DNA of 64,000 nucleotides from B10-G9 sp964627755 (lineage in GTDB: Bacteria > Chloroflexota > Anaerolineae > Anaerolineales > UBA11858): NCBI GenBank assembly GCA_964627755.1, contig CAZVIH010000099.1:6311-70310 (forward strand). The letters are read 5' to 3'. The notes beneath the pieces are model-generated. The model was given only the letters and a program-made list of their open reading frames with translations. It searched no databases and had not been told where the DNA came from. Position 1 is the first letter of the stretch; each line of letters starts with the position of its first letter. This document shows positions 44,810-53,797 of this stretch, piece after piece. The position numbers and the translations under genes were made by a program.

Positions 44810-44859
44810 AAAATGTTACAATAAGCTGTGCTCGCTTTATTTCTTAACGGGGTACATTA

Positions 44860-45801
44860 ATGGTTCATGAGGATCAATTGTACAACATTCCGGAAGAGCC
44901 CCCTGATTTGGGAGATTCGTGGTGGGAAGCAGCCTTGTCTGAGGGGGAGGAAGATTTGAGTGAAGCGGCGGGGCAAATTGTTGATGCGGACCTGCCAGTA
45001 ACAAAGCCTAACCTGGTTCCCAATAGCCAGCCCGAAAACGATTGGGATTATGTTGATCGTTTATATCAGAAAGACGAAATAGTCCGTTTGAAGGTGGTCG
45101 GATGCAACCAGGGGGGACTTCTTGTCCAGGGGGAAAAGATCAATGGATTTGTGCCCTGTTCTCATTTATTGGCTGGTTATAAAAAGAAAGAATACCTTCA
45201 GCAAACGATTGCGCTTAAGGTTATCGAATACGATCGCGATCGCTGCCGGGTTGTACTCTCTGAAAGAGCTGCCCAGGCAAAAGCTGGGACCCGAATCAAA
45301 CTACTTGATGAACTGGAGGAAGGTACCTGTATCCCCGGTGTGATCACAACCCTGACCGATTTTGGCGCTTTTGTTGATCTGGGTGGTATGGAAGGCTTGA
45401 TCCATATCTCGGAGCTGTCCTGGGGCAGAGTTGATCATCCTTCCAATGTGGTATCCGTAGGTGATTGTCTGGATGTCTATATCTTGAATATCAACCGGGC
45501 GGAAAATAAAGTCGCGTTAAGTTTAAAAAAGATGTGTCCCAATCCCTGGGAGACAATCACAGAACGCTACCAACCAGGTCAGATTGTAGAAGCAGTGGTA
45601 AAAAATATCGTTTCATATGGAGCATTTGTGCGTTTGGAAGAGGGGGTGGATGGTTTGATCCATGTTTCAGAACTGGGGGAAAACGGTGAAGAAGTATCAC
45701 CCTGGGATGTGTTGGAAGAGGACCAGAAGGTCTCGGTTGAGATCATTAATCTAGATCCTAAAGAGCAGCGTCTCGGACTAAGTTTGGCCGAGGGGGAATA
45801 A
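44860..45801 (+). CDS. S1-domain RNA-binding protein (short ribosomal S1-like)
   Basis: A 313-residue protein with three OB-fold S1 domains (about 65-130, 147-215 and 228-312) after an acidic N-terminus. Typical motifs include GVITTLTDFGAFVDLGGMEG and NIVSYGAFVRLEEGVDG. It is shorter than the six-domain S1 of proteobacteria and resembles the compact S1-like proteins of other phyla that bind mRNA or help translation. The first domain is the most divergent. A ribosomal role is plausible but not certain. Confidence 0.9.
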   Translation: MVHEDQLYNIPEEPPDLGDSWWEAALSEGEEDLSEAAGQIVDADLPVTKPNLVPNSQPENDWDYVDRLYQKDEIVRLKVVGCNQGGLLVQGEKINGFVPCSHLLAGYKKKEYLQQTIALKVIEYDRDRCRVVLSERAAQAKAGTRIKLLDELEEGTCIPGVITTLTDFGAFVDLGGMEGLIHISELSWGRVDHPSNVVSVGDCLDVYILNINRAENKVALSLKKMCPNPWETITERYQPGQIVEAVVKNIVSYGAFVRLEEGVDGLIHVSELGENGEEVSPWDVLEEDQKVSVEIINLDPKEQRLGLSLAEGE

Positions 45802-45820
45802 CAAGGGTTAACCGATCAGC

Positions 45821-46396
45821 ATGAAATCAAAGATCAGGGATCTCCTTACCGGGGTTCTATTTGGTTTGTTAAGCGCCGGATTGATCCTGCTGGTTTCGCA
45901 GCCTAAACCTGGCAGAGCAGTCTTGCTGCGTCCAGCTCCCACTCCCCGGCCGGTTGTGATCAATATTGATGGAGCCGTGGTATCACCCGGGGTTTACACT
46001 CTCCAGGTTCAGAGTCGAGTGATAGATGCTGTGGAAGCAGCTGGCGGGCTTGCAGAAAATGCCAGCCCCGGATCTGTTAACTTGGCTGCGGAACTGGAGG
46101 ATGGGAGTCATATCTACATTCCCGCCCGGAATCCCTCTTCGGAAAATTCCGCGGAGCTTCCAGGGAGTGTGGTTGGACTATCAGAGAGCGGAGAAATGAT
46201 TTCCCTGATTAATATTAATCAGGCTTCGCTGGAATTGTTGATAGGCCTGCCTGGCATAGGCCCGGTGACAGCAGGAAAAATCATCAACTACAGGGAAGAA
46301 CAGCCCTTCACGCGAATCGAGGAGATCCAGAAAGTACCAGGCATCGGTCCTGCTACCTTTGAACAGATCAAGATTTATCTGACTGTGGGTGAATGA
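45821..46396 (+). CDS. comEA: ComEA-like DNA-binding competence protein
   Basis: A 191-residue protein with an N-terminal TM anchor (about 10-27), a Pro-rich linker, an SLBB-type domain (about 45-110, NIDGAVVSPGVYTLQ) and a C-terminal double helix-hairpin-helix (about 128-188, NINQASLELLIGLPGIGPVT). ComEA binds double-stranded DNA at the surface during natural transformation. No comEC or other competence gene is in the window. It is 19 bp after the S1-domain gene and likely co-transcribed. Confidence 0.9.
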   Translation: MKSKIRDLLTGVLFGLLSAGLILLVSQPKPGRAVLLRPAPTPRPVVINIDGAVVSPGVYTLQVQSRVIDAVEAAGGLAENASPGSVNLAAELEDGSHIYIPARNPSSENSAELPGSVVGLSESGEMISLININQASLELLIGLPGIGPVTAGKIINYREEQPFTRIEEIQKVPGIGPATFEQIKIYLTVGE

Positions 46397-46422
46397 GGAA
46401 GGATTGGGAGAATTAAAGGAAA

Positions 46423-46508
46423 AAACCTTGTCAGCATTGTCATTGGCGGGAAAGAACTGATCACCGTAGTTGGGCGGTAGCTTTCATCGCAGATGGCTGA
46501 CAAGGTTT
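46423..46508. terminator. Long-loop hairpin between convergent genes
   Basis: A perfect 13-bp stem (AAACCTTGTCAGC at 46423-46435 with its complement at 46496-46508) encloses a 60-nt loop. The minus strand continues TTTTTTCC after the stem, as in a terminator; the plus strand does not have a long T run. It could terminate the 64-residue protein gene, be a structured RNA, or be a small inverted-repeat element. Confidence 0.55.
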
Positions 46509-46530
46509 AGTATTACAGGTTGTTTGTTAA

Positions 46531-46725
46531 TTAAGCTTTCTTCAGAACGGGCAGACCATTTTTGGTTTCAGATACAACATACCCGGCTGGAACTGCATCC
46601 AGCGCGCCTTCTTTAACTTCTTTGGCAAAGAAGTACAGGGTTGATTCTTTTCCACTTTTAAGTACACGAGTTCGTCCGTGCAGGTAGTAGGTGACTCCCT
46701 TTCCATTTGTATGTGCGTAAGCCAT
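46531..46725 (-). CDS. Small conserved-looking protein, 64 residues
   Basis: A short soluble protein with a convincing RBS (AAAGGAG) before its ATG. The sequence has a compact pattern (GKGVTYYLHGR, YFFAKEVKEGALDAVPAGY, NGLPVLKK) that I recall from short hypothetical proteins in other bacteria, but I cannot name a function. It is convergent with comEA, separated by the long-loop hairpin. About 210 bp upstream (46726-46939) hold only a possible promoter (ATTATA at 46769-46774, minus strand) and no other gene. Confidence 0.75.
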   Translation of the reverse strand: MAYAHTNGKGVTYYLHGRTRVLKSGKESTLYFFAKEVKEGALDAVPAGYVVSETKNGLPVLKKA

Positions 46726-46939
46726 AATATCTCCTTTGTTCGTTACTTCCTAAAAAACCGCCCAACAGATTATAGTGATGAGGTGGTGAAACCTCAGGGT
46801 AATACAAAGTGATTCTGCTCTGAGTTCCAATTTCAGAAATTATTGTGTCGAGGAAGTGGATGATCGTTCTTCTTTTATAATTGTAACCCCTTAACCTTAA
46901 AAAGTTCTGTTTTTTCGCCATATTTAGGAAAAAAAAGAC

Positions 46940-47719
46940 CTATTTAAGCCGTTTTTGAAGGGAAAATTCTCCATATTCGCTAGATATACGAAATCCAAGG
47001 GATTGATAAAGGGATAAAGCGGATTGATTATCACATTTTACATTCAGCCCGATGAAATCAACTGTATCCTCCAAAAGCTGGCATAAACGGGCCGTCACTG
47101 CCTTCCCGTAACCCGCTCTGCGGTGTTGGGGATGGGTTGTGATATTTCCGAGGGCTGCCACTCTATAATCTGCTGAATAGGTATGGATACCAGCGATGCT
47201 GACCAGCCTGCCTCGATGGCGGATACCAATATACTGACCCGTCAGCAGCATGCGAGGATCAAAGGCGTTATCTGGGTAGCTTTCCTTATATAGCTGATGA
47301 ACATCGGGTAGGTCTGTTTCAGTTATCTGGAATGTGTTTTGTGTGTTGACCTGTGTTATCAGATCCGGATTAACGAGAGCCATTTTGAAGTGATCCCCGT
47401 GATCCGTGACTAGATAGTTGTCAGTAAAATGGTTTATCAATCCCGGGCTAAAATGGGCATATAACTTATCCGGCAGCAGGGATTGCAACTGCTCAAGATA
47501 ATCCGGATCCAGATCACCAAATGCCAACAAGACCGGTAGATCTTCCCCACTGTAAAAAGGAGTTATATTTTTCAATCCTTCTCCAGTTTTAATCCCGTAA
47601 CATGTTATCCTGGGCCAATAAAAGTCGTCCAGGTCCCCCAAACCATAGAGGTGCAGGGCAAGATCCCGGCGGAAGTATTTTTCCAGGGCAGGTCGATCTT
47701 TGATTATTTGGATTTCCAC
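46940..47719 (-). CDS. GNAT-family N-acetyltransferase
   Basis: A 259-residue protein with a divergent N-terminal domain (about 1-125) and a C-terminal GNAT domain (about 126-255), with acetyl-CoA motif PQHRRAGYGKAV and the later SLYQSLGF. The two-part layout is like FR47-type GNAT proteins. It is divergent from ftcD. The substrate is unknown. Confidence 0.85.
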   Translation of the reverse strand: MEIQIIKDRPALEKYFRRDLALHLYGLGDLDDFYWPRITCYGIKTGEGLKNITPFYSGEDLPVLLAFGDLDPDYLEQLQSLLPDKLYAHFSPGLINHFTDNYLVTDHGDHFKMALVNPDLITQVNTQNTFQITETDLPDVHQLYKESYPDNAFDPRMLLTGQYIGIRHRGRLVSIAGIHTYSADYRVAALGNITTHPQHRRAGYGKAVTARLCQLLEDTVDFIGLNVKCDNQSALSLYQSLGFRISSEYGEFSLQKRLK

Positions 47720-47831
47720 GACTGGATTTTACCAACGGTAGTGATATTTTCCAATCTTTTCCCAGAAGAAATTTCCAGAGCTGAGAGTTATAATGTAGCC
47801 AAAGGATAACCTAAAATCTGGAAGGATCGTA

Positions 47832-49346
47832 ATGTCAAACGCTATTGTTGAATGTGTACCGAATTTTTCGGAAGGCCGCCGACAGGATGTGCTGGATGAA
47901 ATCAAAGAGTCGATCTCAGTCGTGCCCGGCGCTTATGTCTTGGATATGCATACCGATGCTGATCATAACCGCAGTGTGATCACCTTTGTAGGTGAGCCTA
48001 AAGCTGTGGAGGAAGCTGCTTTTCAGATGATCAAAAAAGCATCCCAACTTATCAATCTGGAAAAACACAGTGGAGAACACCCCCGCATCGGAGCCACTGA
48101 TGTGGTTCCCTTTGTTCCCATTTCAAATATCAGCATGGATGAGTGTGTGGAAATGGCTCACAGGGTAGGGGAACGAGTGGGTCAGGAACTGATGATCCCG
48201 GTCTATTTTTACGAATCTGCCGCCCGGCGCCCAGAACGCAAACGGCTGGAATTGATCCGGAGAGGCGAATACGAAGGTCTAAAAGAAGAAATCAAATCTA
48301 ATCCGGAACGAGTCCCGGATGTAGGTCCCACTGAACTCGGTCCTGCAGGCGCCACAGTGATCGGAGCCCGGGAATTCCTGGTCGCTTATAACGTCAACCT
48401 GACCACTGATGACGAAGAGATTGCCAGTAAGATCGCCCGGACTGTCCGTCATTCCTCCGGGGGATTGAGGTTTGTGAAAGCACTGGGTATGACTGTCGAA
48501 GGCCGAGCTCAGGTATCTATGAACTTGACTAATTTCCGAAAAACCTCCCTACCGTTAGTAGTAGAAACCATTCGCCGGGAAGCAGAGCGTTATGGGGTGG
48601 GCATTCACAACACCGAATTGGTAGGTCTGATCCCCCAGGCAGCCATGGTAGATACCGCAGTCTGGTATACCCAAATGGATCTATTTTCCCCGGATCAGGT
48701 TCTGGAAGGGAAAATGGCAAAGATCGTTGGGCAAGGTGGCTGCCCCGATATTATAGAAGACCTTGCCGCTCCGACCCCTACCCCGGGGGGCGGTTCGGCA
48801 GCAGCCTATGCAGGAGCGATGGCTGCTGGACTGGTATCCATGGTAGCCCGCCTGACGGTGGGGAAAAAAGGGTACTCTGAAGTTGAAAAGAGGATGAAAA
48901 AGATCCTGGAAGAAGCTGAAAAACTCAGAGCTGATCTGACGGCAGCTGTTAAAGAAGATTCCGAGGCGTTTGACCAGGTGATGGCCGTTTATAAACTGCC
49001 CAAAACCGATCCGGCGCGCGCTGCATCCATTCAGGAAAAAACCTTCCAGGCTGCCCAGGTCCCCTTGGAGGCAGCTAAAAAGTCCTGCAGAGTAGCACAA
49101 TTGGCTCTGGAGGCAGCCAGATTTGGAAATAAAAATGCCATAACGGATGCCGGTTCTGCGGTAAATCTGGCAGCAGCAGCAATTAACAGCGCCGCTTATA
49201 ACGTCCGGATTAACCTGGCTGATCTGGATGATAAAAAACTGAGGGAACAGATTCTGTCTGAGCTGGGAAAATTGGAAGAAGATGCCCTAGTTTCCCTTGA
49301 TAAGATTAAAATAATATTGACTGACCGGGGAGGAATATTTTCTTGA
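47832..49346 (+). CDS. ftcD: Bifunctional glutamate formiminotransferase/formimino-THF cyclodeaminase
   Basis: A 504-residue fused enzyme that transfers the formimino group from formiminoglutamate (histidine breakdown) to tetrahydrofolate and then releases ammonia to give methenyl-THF. The N-terminal transferase (about 1-295) starts VECVPNFSEGRRQDVLD and has DADHNRSVITFVG; the C-terminal cyclodeaminase (about 310-500) begins near TPGGGSAAAYAGAM. The fusion is well known from animals and some bacteria. No hut gene lies nearby. A TATAAT at 47789-47794 lies 40 bp before the start. Confidence 0.94.
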   Translation: MSNAIVECVPNFSEGRRQDVLDEIKESISVVPGAYVLDMHTDADHNRSVITFVGEPKAVEEAAFQMIKKASQLINLEKHSGEHPRIGATDVVPFVPISNISMDECVEMAHRVGERVGQELMIPVYFYESAARRPERKRLELIRRGEYEGLKEEIKSNPERVPDVGPTELGPAGATVIGAREFLVAYNVNLTTDDEEIASKIARTVRHSSGGLRFVKALGMTVEGRAQVSMNLTNFRKTSLPLVVETIRREAERYGVGIHNTELVGLIPQAAMVDTAVWYTQMDLFSPDQVLEGKMAKIVGQGGCPDIIEDLAAPTPTPGGGSAAAYAGAMAAGLVSMVARLTVGKKGYSEVEKRMKKILEEAEKLRADLTAAVKEDSEAFDQVMAVYKLPKTDPARAASIQEKTFQAAQVPLEAAKKSCRVAQLALEAARFGNKNAITDAGSAVNLAAAAINSAAYNVRINLADLDDKKLREQILSELGKLEEDALVSLDKIKIILTDRGGIFS

Positions 49347-49415
49347 TCCCTGGCCTGAAAAATACATATCCGATCCGGATGGACTGTCAGCGCGGATCTA
49401 GATTGATGATTTTCA

Positions 49416-51077
49416 ATGAAAAATAAAACCCTCTGGATCATTATCATAATTGTCCTGATCGCGGCTGTTTTTTTCAGCGCGATCTTCTTAAGAGGAAATA
49501 AACTTCCCTGGATTGAAGAAAAAACAGTCACTCCCTATCGGCCACCTCTGGGAGAGGTCCTTCCAACTGCCACCTTCTTTTCTCCTTCAGTAGTAACGCC
49601 TACTTTTGAACCCAACCTGGTGTGGATCGACCCTGATCTACCGGATGCCCTGCTGGATCAGCTGGCGGGTATGGATTACCTGCAGATAACTGATCAAGAG
49701 CAAGATGCGGCCACAACCCTGGTTATTGGTGACGAAAACCCATTCAGATATTGGGTCTTTGCTGCGGCTGCTCCTTTCCCAACAGTCAAGGATGGTATAT
49801 CACTGGAAAAAATCCAATCAGTCTGGCAGGGAGGAGAAAACCCGCTAGCTCCTAATTTACCTATATTCTTAACACAAGAAACCCGGGATGTGCTGGCTAC
49901 CTATTGGGGCGAACCAGATACCAACGCAGTTGAGATCATTAATACGGATAATCTTGCAAAACAGGCCTGGTCGCAGCAGCCGGCATTGGCCATTCTGCCT
50001 TTTGAGGAGTTAACCCCTGAATGGAAGGTGCTGGAAGTGGATGGTATTTCCCCTCTCCAACAAAAATTTGATCCTGTTTCTTACGGACTTTCAATACCCA
50101 TCTCCGCGGTTGGATTTGACCCCAATATTTTCCAGGAAGTAACCAGCAATCGTGATCCGGATAAGTTCACCAGTGTGGTATTAACCGGGGTGACAGCGCT
50201 GGTTCGCGCCACTGCCTGGACCATGGAAATGGAAGGCGTAAATTATCCAGCCCGGGATATTTTGGGATACTTGACGGAAGCAGATATCCTGCATATCAGC
50301 AATGAAGTACCTTTTTCTCAAGGCTGCCCTTATCCTAATCCTAGCCAGGTCGGATTGCGTTTCTGTAGTGACAGCCGATATATCGAACTGATGGAAACGA
50401 TCGGTACTGATGTGGTGGAACTAACAGGGGACCATTTTGGGGACTACGGACCCGAGGCTATGTTATATACCCTGGATATGTATAACCAGCGTGACTGGCC
50501 CTATTACGGCGGCGGGGCTGACCGCCAGGACGCTCAAGAGCCGGTTTTGTTCGAACACAATGGTAACAAAATAGCCTTCTTGGGCTGCAACGCCAAAGGA
50601 GGAGGATATGCAACTGCAAATGTCGGTTATCCGGGCGCGGTGGCCTGTGATTTTCCAACGATGACGGAGCAGATCAAGGCCCTAAGAGAAGATGGTTATC
50701 AGCCGATCGCCACCTTCCAACATTTTGAGTATTACACCTATCTGGCCCAGCCGGACCAGATCCGGGATGCCAGGACCCTGGCGAATGCGGGCGCAGTAAT
50801 TGTCAGTGGAAGCCAGGCTCACCAGCCCCAGGCATTTGAGTTTTACGAGGATACTTTCATTCATCACGGTTTGGGCAACCTGTTCTTTGACCAGATCTAT
50901 GAGTTCCCACCCCATACTGCATCTGCATTTATTGACCGGCATATATTTTATAATGGTAAACACATCAGCACTGAGCTGTTAACGATCAAATTTGAAGATT
51001 TTGCCCGGGCCAGGCCGATGACTTTATCCGAACGGGAAAGGCTGCTTCAAACGACCTTCAGCGCCAGTAACTGGTAG
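49416..51077 (+). CDS. CapA-family protein with N-terminal anchor and extra domain
   Basis: A 553-residue protein, anchored by an N-terminal TM segment (about 5-27). Residues about 50-250 resemble a periplasmic-binding-protein-like domain, and the C-terminal ~300 residues contain the CapA/PgsA metallophosphatase-like pattern (IAFLGCNAKGG, TFQHFEYYTY, VSGSQAHQPQ, HHGLGNLFFDQ). CapA proteins take part in poly-gamma-glutamate or capsule production, but many homologues have other envelope roles. It is 70 bp after ftcD; a link through glutamate is possible but speculative. Confidence 0.82.
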   Translation: MKNKTLWIIIIIVLIAAVFFSAIFLRGNKLPWIEEKTVTPYRPPLGEVLPTATFFSPSVVTPTFEPNLVWIDPDLPDALLDQLAGMDYLQITDQEQDAATTLVIGDENPFRYWVFAAAAPFPTVKDGISLEKIQSVWQGGENPLAPNLPIFLTQETRDVLATYWGEPDTNAVEIINTDNLAKQAWSQQPALAILPFEELTPEWKVLEVDGISPLQQKFDPVSYGLSIPISAVGFDPNIFQEVTSNRDPDKFTSVVLTGVTALVRATAWTMEMEGVNYPARDILGYLTEADILHISNEVPFSQGCPYPNPSQVGLRFCSDSRYIELMETIGTDVVELTGDHFGDYGPEAMLYTLDMYNQRDWPYYGGGADRQDAQEPVLFEHNGNKIAFLGCNAKGGGYATANVGYPGAVACDFPTMTEQIKALREDGYQPIATFQHFEYYTYLAQPDQIRDARTLANAGAVIVSGSQAHQPQAFEFYEDTFIHHGLGNLFFDQIYEFPPHTASAFIDRHIFYNGKHISTELLTIKFEDFARARPMTLSERERLLQTTFSASNW

Positions 51078-51111
51078 GAAAAGGTCCCTTCGCTCCCGAC
51101 GGGGGAACGAG

Positions 51112-51184
51112 GACCGGGGACTGGGTTTCTAATTCCCCTGATTCTATCAATATCAAGCCCCAATTCCTTCTCCCGTCCCCGGTC
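51112..51184. repeat. 10-bp inverted repeat between capA-like and P1 peptidase genes
   Basis: GACCGGGGAC (51112-51121) and its complement (51175-51184) enclose 53 nt. The region is GC-rich and contains no gene. It could be a weak terminator or remnant structure. Confidence 0.4.
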
Positions 51185-51236
51185 ATTACTATAAGGCTTG
51201 GCATCAGTTCTAGGATAGAGACATTAGGAGGTTTCC

Positions 51237-52196
51237 ATGGGTAATATTACAGACATTCCTGGTTTTAAAGTTGGCCATGCCCAAGACCTGGATGCAATCA
51301 CCGGCTGCACCGTGATCCTTTGTCCCCCCCACACGGTAGGCGGGGTGGACCAGCGGGGCGGCGCGCCCGGCACCAGGGAAACCGATCTGCTTGCCACTGG
51401 CCACCTGGTTAACCAGGTTACCGCCGTTCTGTTAACAGGGGGTTCGGCTTTTGGATTGGACGCTGCCGCGGGTGTGATGCGCTACTGCGAGGAGAATAAA
51501 ATGGGATTTGATGCGGGGTATGCCACGGTGCCCATAGTGCCCGCTGCCGTGTTGTTTGACCTGGGAATTGGCGATCCCAAGGTGCGCCCGGATGCTGAGA
51601 TGGGCTACCAGGCTTGCCTTAACGCTTCCGGGGACCCGCCTGCGGAAGGCAATGTGGGAGCAGGTACCGGGGCAACAGTAGGAAAAGTCTTATCTCCGAA
51701 AATGTCCACCAAATCAGGGATCGGCACTGCCAGCGTGGATTTGGGTGGAGGAGGAAAAGTGGCAGCTATTGTGGCTGTGAATGCTTTTGGAGATGTGATT
51801 GATCCAGAGAGTGGAGAGATCATCGCAGGCGCACGGGGTATCAAGGGTTATGCGGATACACTCAAAGTGATGAAATCCTTTGTTGGCAAAAAAGTGATGG
51901 GCTTTTCATCTGGCCCAGGCAATACAGTGATCGGTGTGGTGGCCACCAATGTCAAGCTCAATAAGGAGCAAATTACCCGTGTGGCCCAGATGGCTCATAA
52001 CGGTTTGGCCCGTACAATTCGCCCGGCTTTCACCTTGCTGGACGGGGATACTTGCTTCGCGCTTTCCTCAGGTGAGGTGGAGATGGACCTGAATATCGTC
52101 GGCGCCTACGCAGCGGTGGCATACCAGAAAGCGATCTTAAACGCAGTTCGCAAGGCCGAAAAAGCCGGCGGGGTGCCGGCTGCTAAAAGGAAATAA
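51237..52196 (+). CDS. P1-family (DmpA-like) peptidase
   Basis: A 319-residue self-processing N-terminal-nucleophile hydrolase of the DmpA/L-aminopeptidase family. Family landmarks are TDIPGFKVGHAQD, TGGSAFGLDAAAGVM and NVGAGTGATVGK, with the likely autoprocessing nucleophile in the segment near TNVKLNKEQ/ GDTCFALSSG. Strong RBS AGGAGG. Probably cytoplasmic. Family members cleave small peptides or amino amides; the natural substrate is unknown. Confidence 0.9.
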   Translation: MGNITDIPGFKVGHAQDLDAITGCTVILCPPHTVGGVDQRGGAPGTRETDLLATGHLVNQVTAVLLTGGSAFGLDAAAGVMRYCEENKMGFDAGYATVPIVPAAVLFDLGIGDPKVRPDAEMGYQACLNASGDPPAEGNVGAGTGATVGKVLSPKMSTKSGIGTASVDLGGGGKVAAIVAVNAFGDVIDPESGEIIAGARGIKGYADTLKVMKSFVGKKVMGFSSGPGNTVIGVVATNVKLNKEQITRVAQMAHNGLARTIRPAFTLLDGDTCFALSSGEVEMDLNIVGAYAAVAYQKAILNAVRKAEKAGGVPAAKRK

Positions 52197-52197
52197 T

Positions 52198-52240
52198 AAA
52201 AAATCGGGATTGAGTTCTTCCAAAAGGACTCAATCCCGAT
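52198..52240 (-). terminator. Terminator of minus-strand oxidoreductase gene
   Basis: A perfect 13-bp stem (52203-52215 with 52228-52240) is followed on the minus strand by TTTTTTATT. On the plus strand it lies directly after the P1 peptidase stop but lacks a T run in that direction. Confidence 0.8.
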
Positions 52241-52259
52241 CTGTGGCAAGGTAGTTCTC

Positions 52260-52892
52260 CTACTTTGTTCGCTGCTCTTTCCAGACATCCCCTTCGTTGT
52301 GGTACCCGGATTTTTCCCAGAAACCCAGCTGGTCCTCTGTTAAAAACTCCAGTCCAGTCAGCCATTTAGCGCCTTTCCAAAAATAGGTTGTTTTGATTCC
52401 GGATCCGGGTATATGGCCCACGACGCCCCTTACTGGTGCGCCATGTTCTGGAGTCAGGGGTTCTCCGTCAAAATGGGTAGCCAGTAGGAAGTTTTCCTGG
52501 AGGGCAATATCAAGCGGCAGGTTAGTTGTGTACCCTCCTTCAGCATGCTGCAATATAAATGCAACTTCGGGTTTGATCCGGATCAAATCGGTTTTGATCA
52601 AGGACGGGATGGACACACCTTTCCAATGAGTGTCAAATTTACTCCAGCGGGTTACACAGTGAATATCCATCTGAATCTCAGTTTGGGGAAGCTGGCTGAA
52701 CTCCTCCCAGCTCCAGCTGTGCTCTTTTTCAACTTCCCCCCAGATCCGGAAAGACCATGTTTTGGGGTTAAATGGGGGAATACTGCCGTAATGCAAGACT
52801 GGAAATTTAACCGTCAGGCTTTGTCCGGGCGGCAGCCGGCCATCTTTTTCCATCTGATTTTCAAGTTCTTGCCGGTCGGTTTGTTGTCCCAT
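52260..52892 (-). CDS. Sulfite-oxidase-fold molybdopterin oxidoreductase
   Basis: A 210-residue protein with the molybdenum-cofactor-binding fold of sulfite oxidase/YedY. The Mo-ligand cysteine is in HCVTRWSKFDTHWKGV, and later GAPVRGVVGHIPG and KGAKWLTGLEF are characteristic. The frame is open to 52979, but the ATG at 52892 has GAGGG at proper spacing and avoids overlap into the upstream gene. It starts 12 bp after the UPF0173 gene stop, so the two are probably co-transcribed. It has no obvious signal peptide; the substrate is unknown. Confidence 0.88.
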   Translation of the reverse strand: MGQQTDRQELENQMEKDGRLPPGQSLTVKFPVLHYGSIPPFNPKTWSFRIWGEVEKEHSWSWEEFSQLPQTEIQMDIHCVTRWSKFDTHWKGVSIPSLIKTDLIRIKPEVAFILQHAEGGYTTNLPLDIALQENFLLATHFDGEPLTPEHGAPVRGVVGHIPGSGIKTTYFWKGAKWLTGLEFLTEDQLGFWEKSGYHNEGDVWKEQRTK

Positions 52893-52903
52893 TGCTGCCC
52901 TCG

Positions 52904-53587
52904 TTAAAAATCTAAGGATGTATCTGCTTTCATTATATAAACCGAGGTATCGGTCTCTGCTTCGACACGTTTTTTCCAAGCTTCCGGGTCCTGGGCGATC
53001 AGGGGCCAGGTATTGTAATGAGCAGGGATCACGTTTTGGGGCTGGATCATTTTGACGGCTCTTAAAGCATCATCCGGCCCCATGGTGTAGTTATCGCCGA
53101 TCGGCAGGGCTGCCAGATGAACCCCTTCTTCTCCAATTAGGGACATGCCGGCAAAGAGCCCTGTATCTCCGGCAAAATAGATCTTCTCGTGATCAGGAGT
53201 TGTGATCAAAAAACCGGCCGGCATGCCGCCGTAGGAGCCGTCAGGCAGGGATGAGCCGTGAATGGCAAGGGTAAGTTTAACGTACCCGAATGGATAATCA
53301 TGACCGCCGCCGATATGCTGAGGAAAAGTTTCAGCTCCGGCATCGGCCATCCATCTGGCTATTTCGGCATTGGCTATCACCTTGGCCCCGGTGCGATTGG
53401 CAATCTCCACCGCATCACCTACGTGGTCTCCATGTCCATGGGTAATGAGCAGATAATCCGGATTAAGGTCCCCGGGTTTGATTTGTGTGCTTGGATTATC
53501 GGTAAAGAAAGGGTCAATGATAATTTGAAAGTTGTTGATCTTCAGCCCAAAAGTGCCGTGTCCGTAGTATGTGACCTGGTAGCTCAT
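52904..53587 (-). CDS. UPF0173 metal-dependent hydrolase
   Basis: A 227-residue metallo-beta-lactamase-fold hydrolase with THGHGDHVGDA, GDTGLF and PAHYNTWP motifs, matching the UPF0173 (YtkL-like) family. These are cytoplasmic enzymes of uncertain substrate. It is the first gene of a two-gene unit with the sulfite-oxidase-fold enzyme. Confidence 0.92.
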   Translation of the reverse strand: MSYQVTYYGHGTFGLKINNFQIIIDPFFTDNPSTQIKPGDLNPDYLLITHGHGDHVGDAVEIANRTGAKVIANAEIARWMADAGAETFPQHIGGGHDYPFGYVKLTLAIHGSSLPDGSYGGMPAGFLITTPDHEKIYFAGDTGLFAGMSLIGEEGVHLAALPIGDNYTMGPDDALRAVKMIQPQNVIPAHYNTWPLIAQDPEAWKKRVEAETDTSVYIMKADTSLDF

Positions 53588-53797
53588 CAGTACCTCCTGC
53601 TTGATAAATATAGGGCCAGGGTTTGATCTCTCCTCTATTATATGTCAGCTTTGAGAATTGATGGGAGTCCTCACCTCCCCGGCAGATCAATTTGCCAGTA
53701 GACTTCATACTTCAGCCGGTTAAGGTAAAATCAGAACATGTTCACCGTTGAATGTTAAATCAGCGATCTTTCGAAAAATTTTTTTGTGAGGTTTCTT

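Noticed and set aside
46658..46921. 87-codon minus-strand open frame between the small protein and GNAT genes
   Set aside because: No RBS, overlaps the 64-residue gene out of frame, and its composition looks like AT-rich intergenic DNA.
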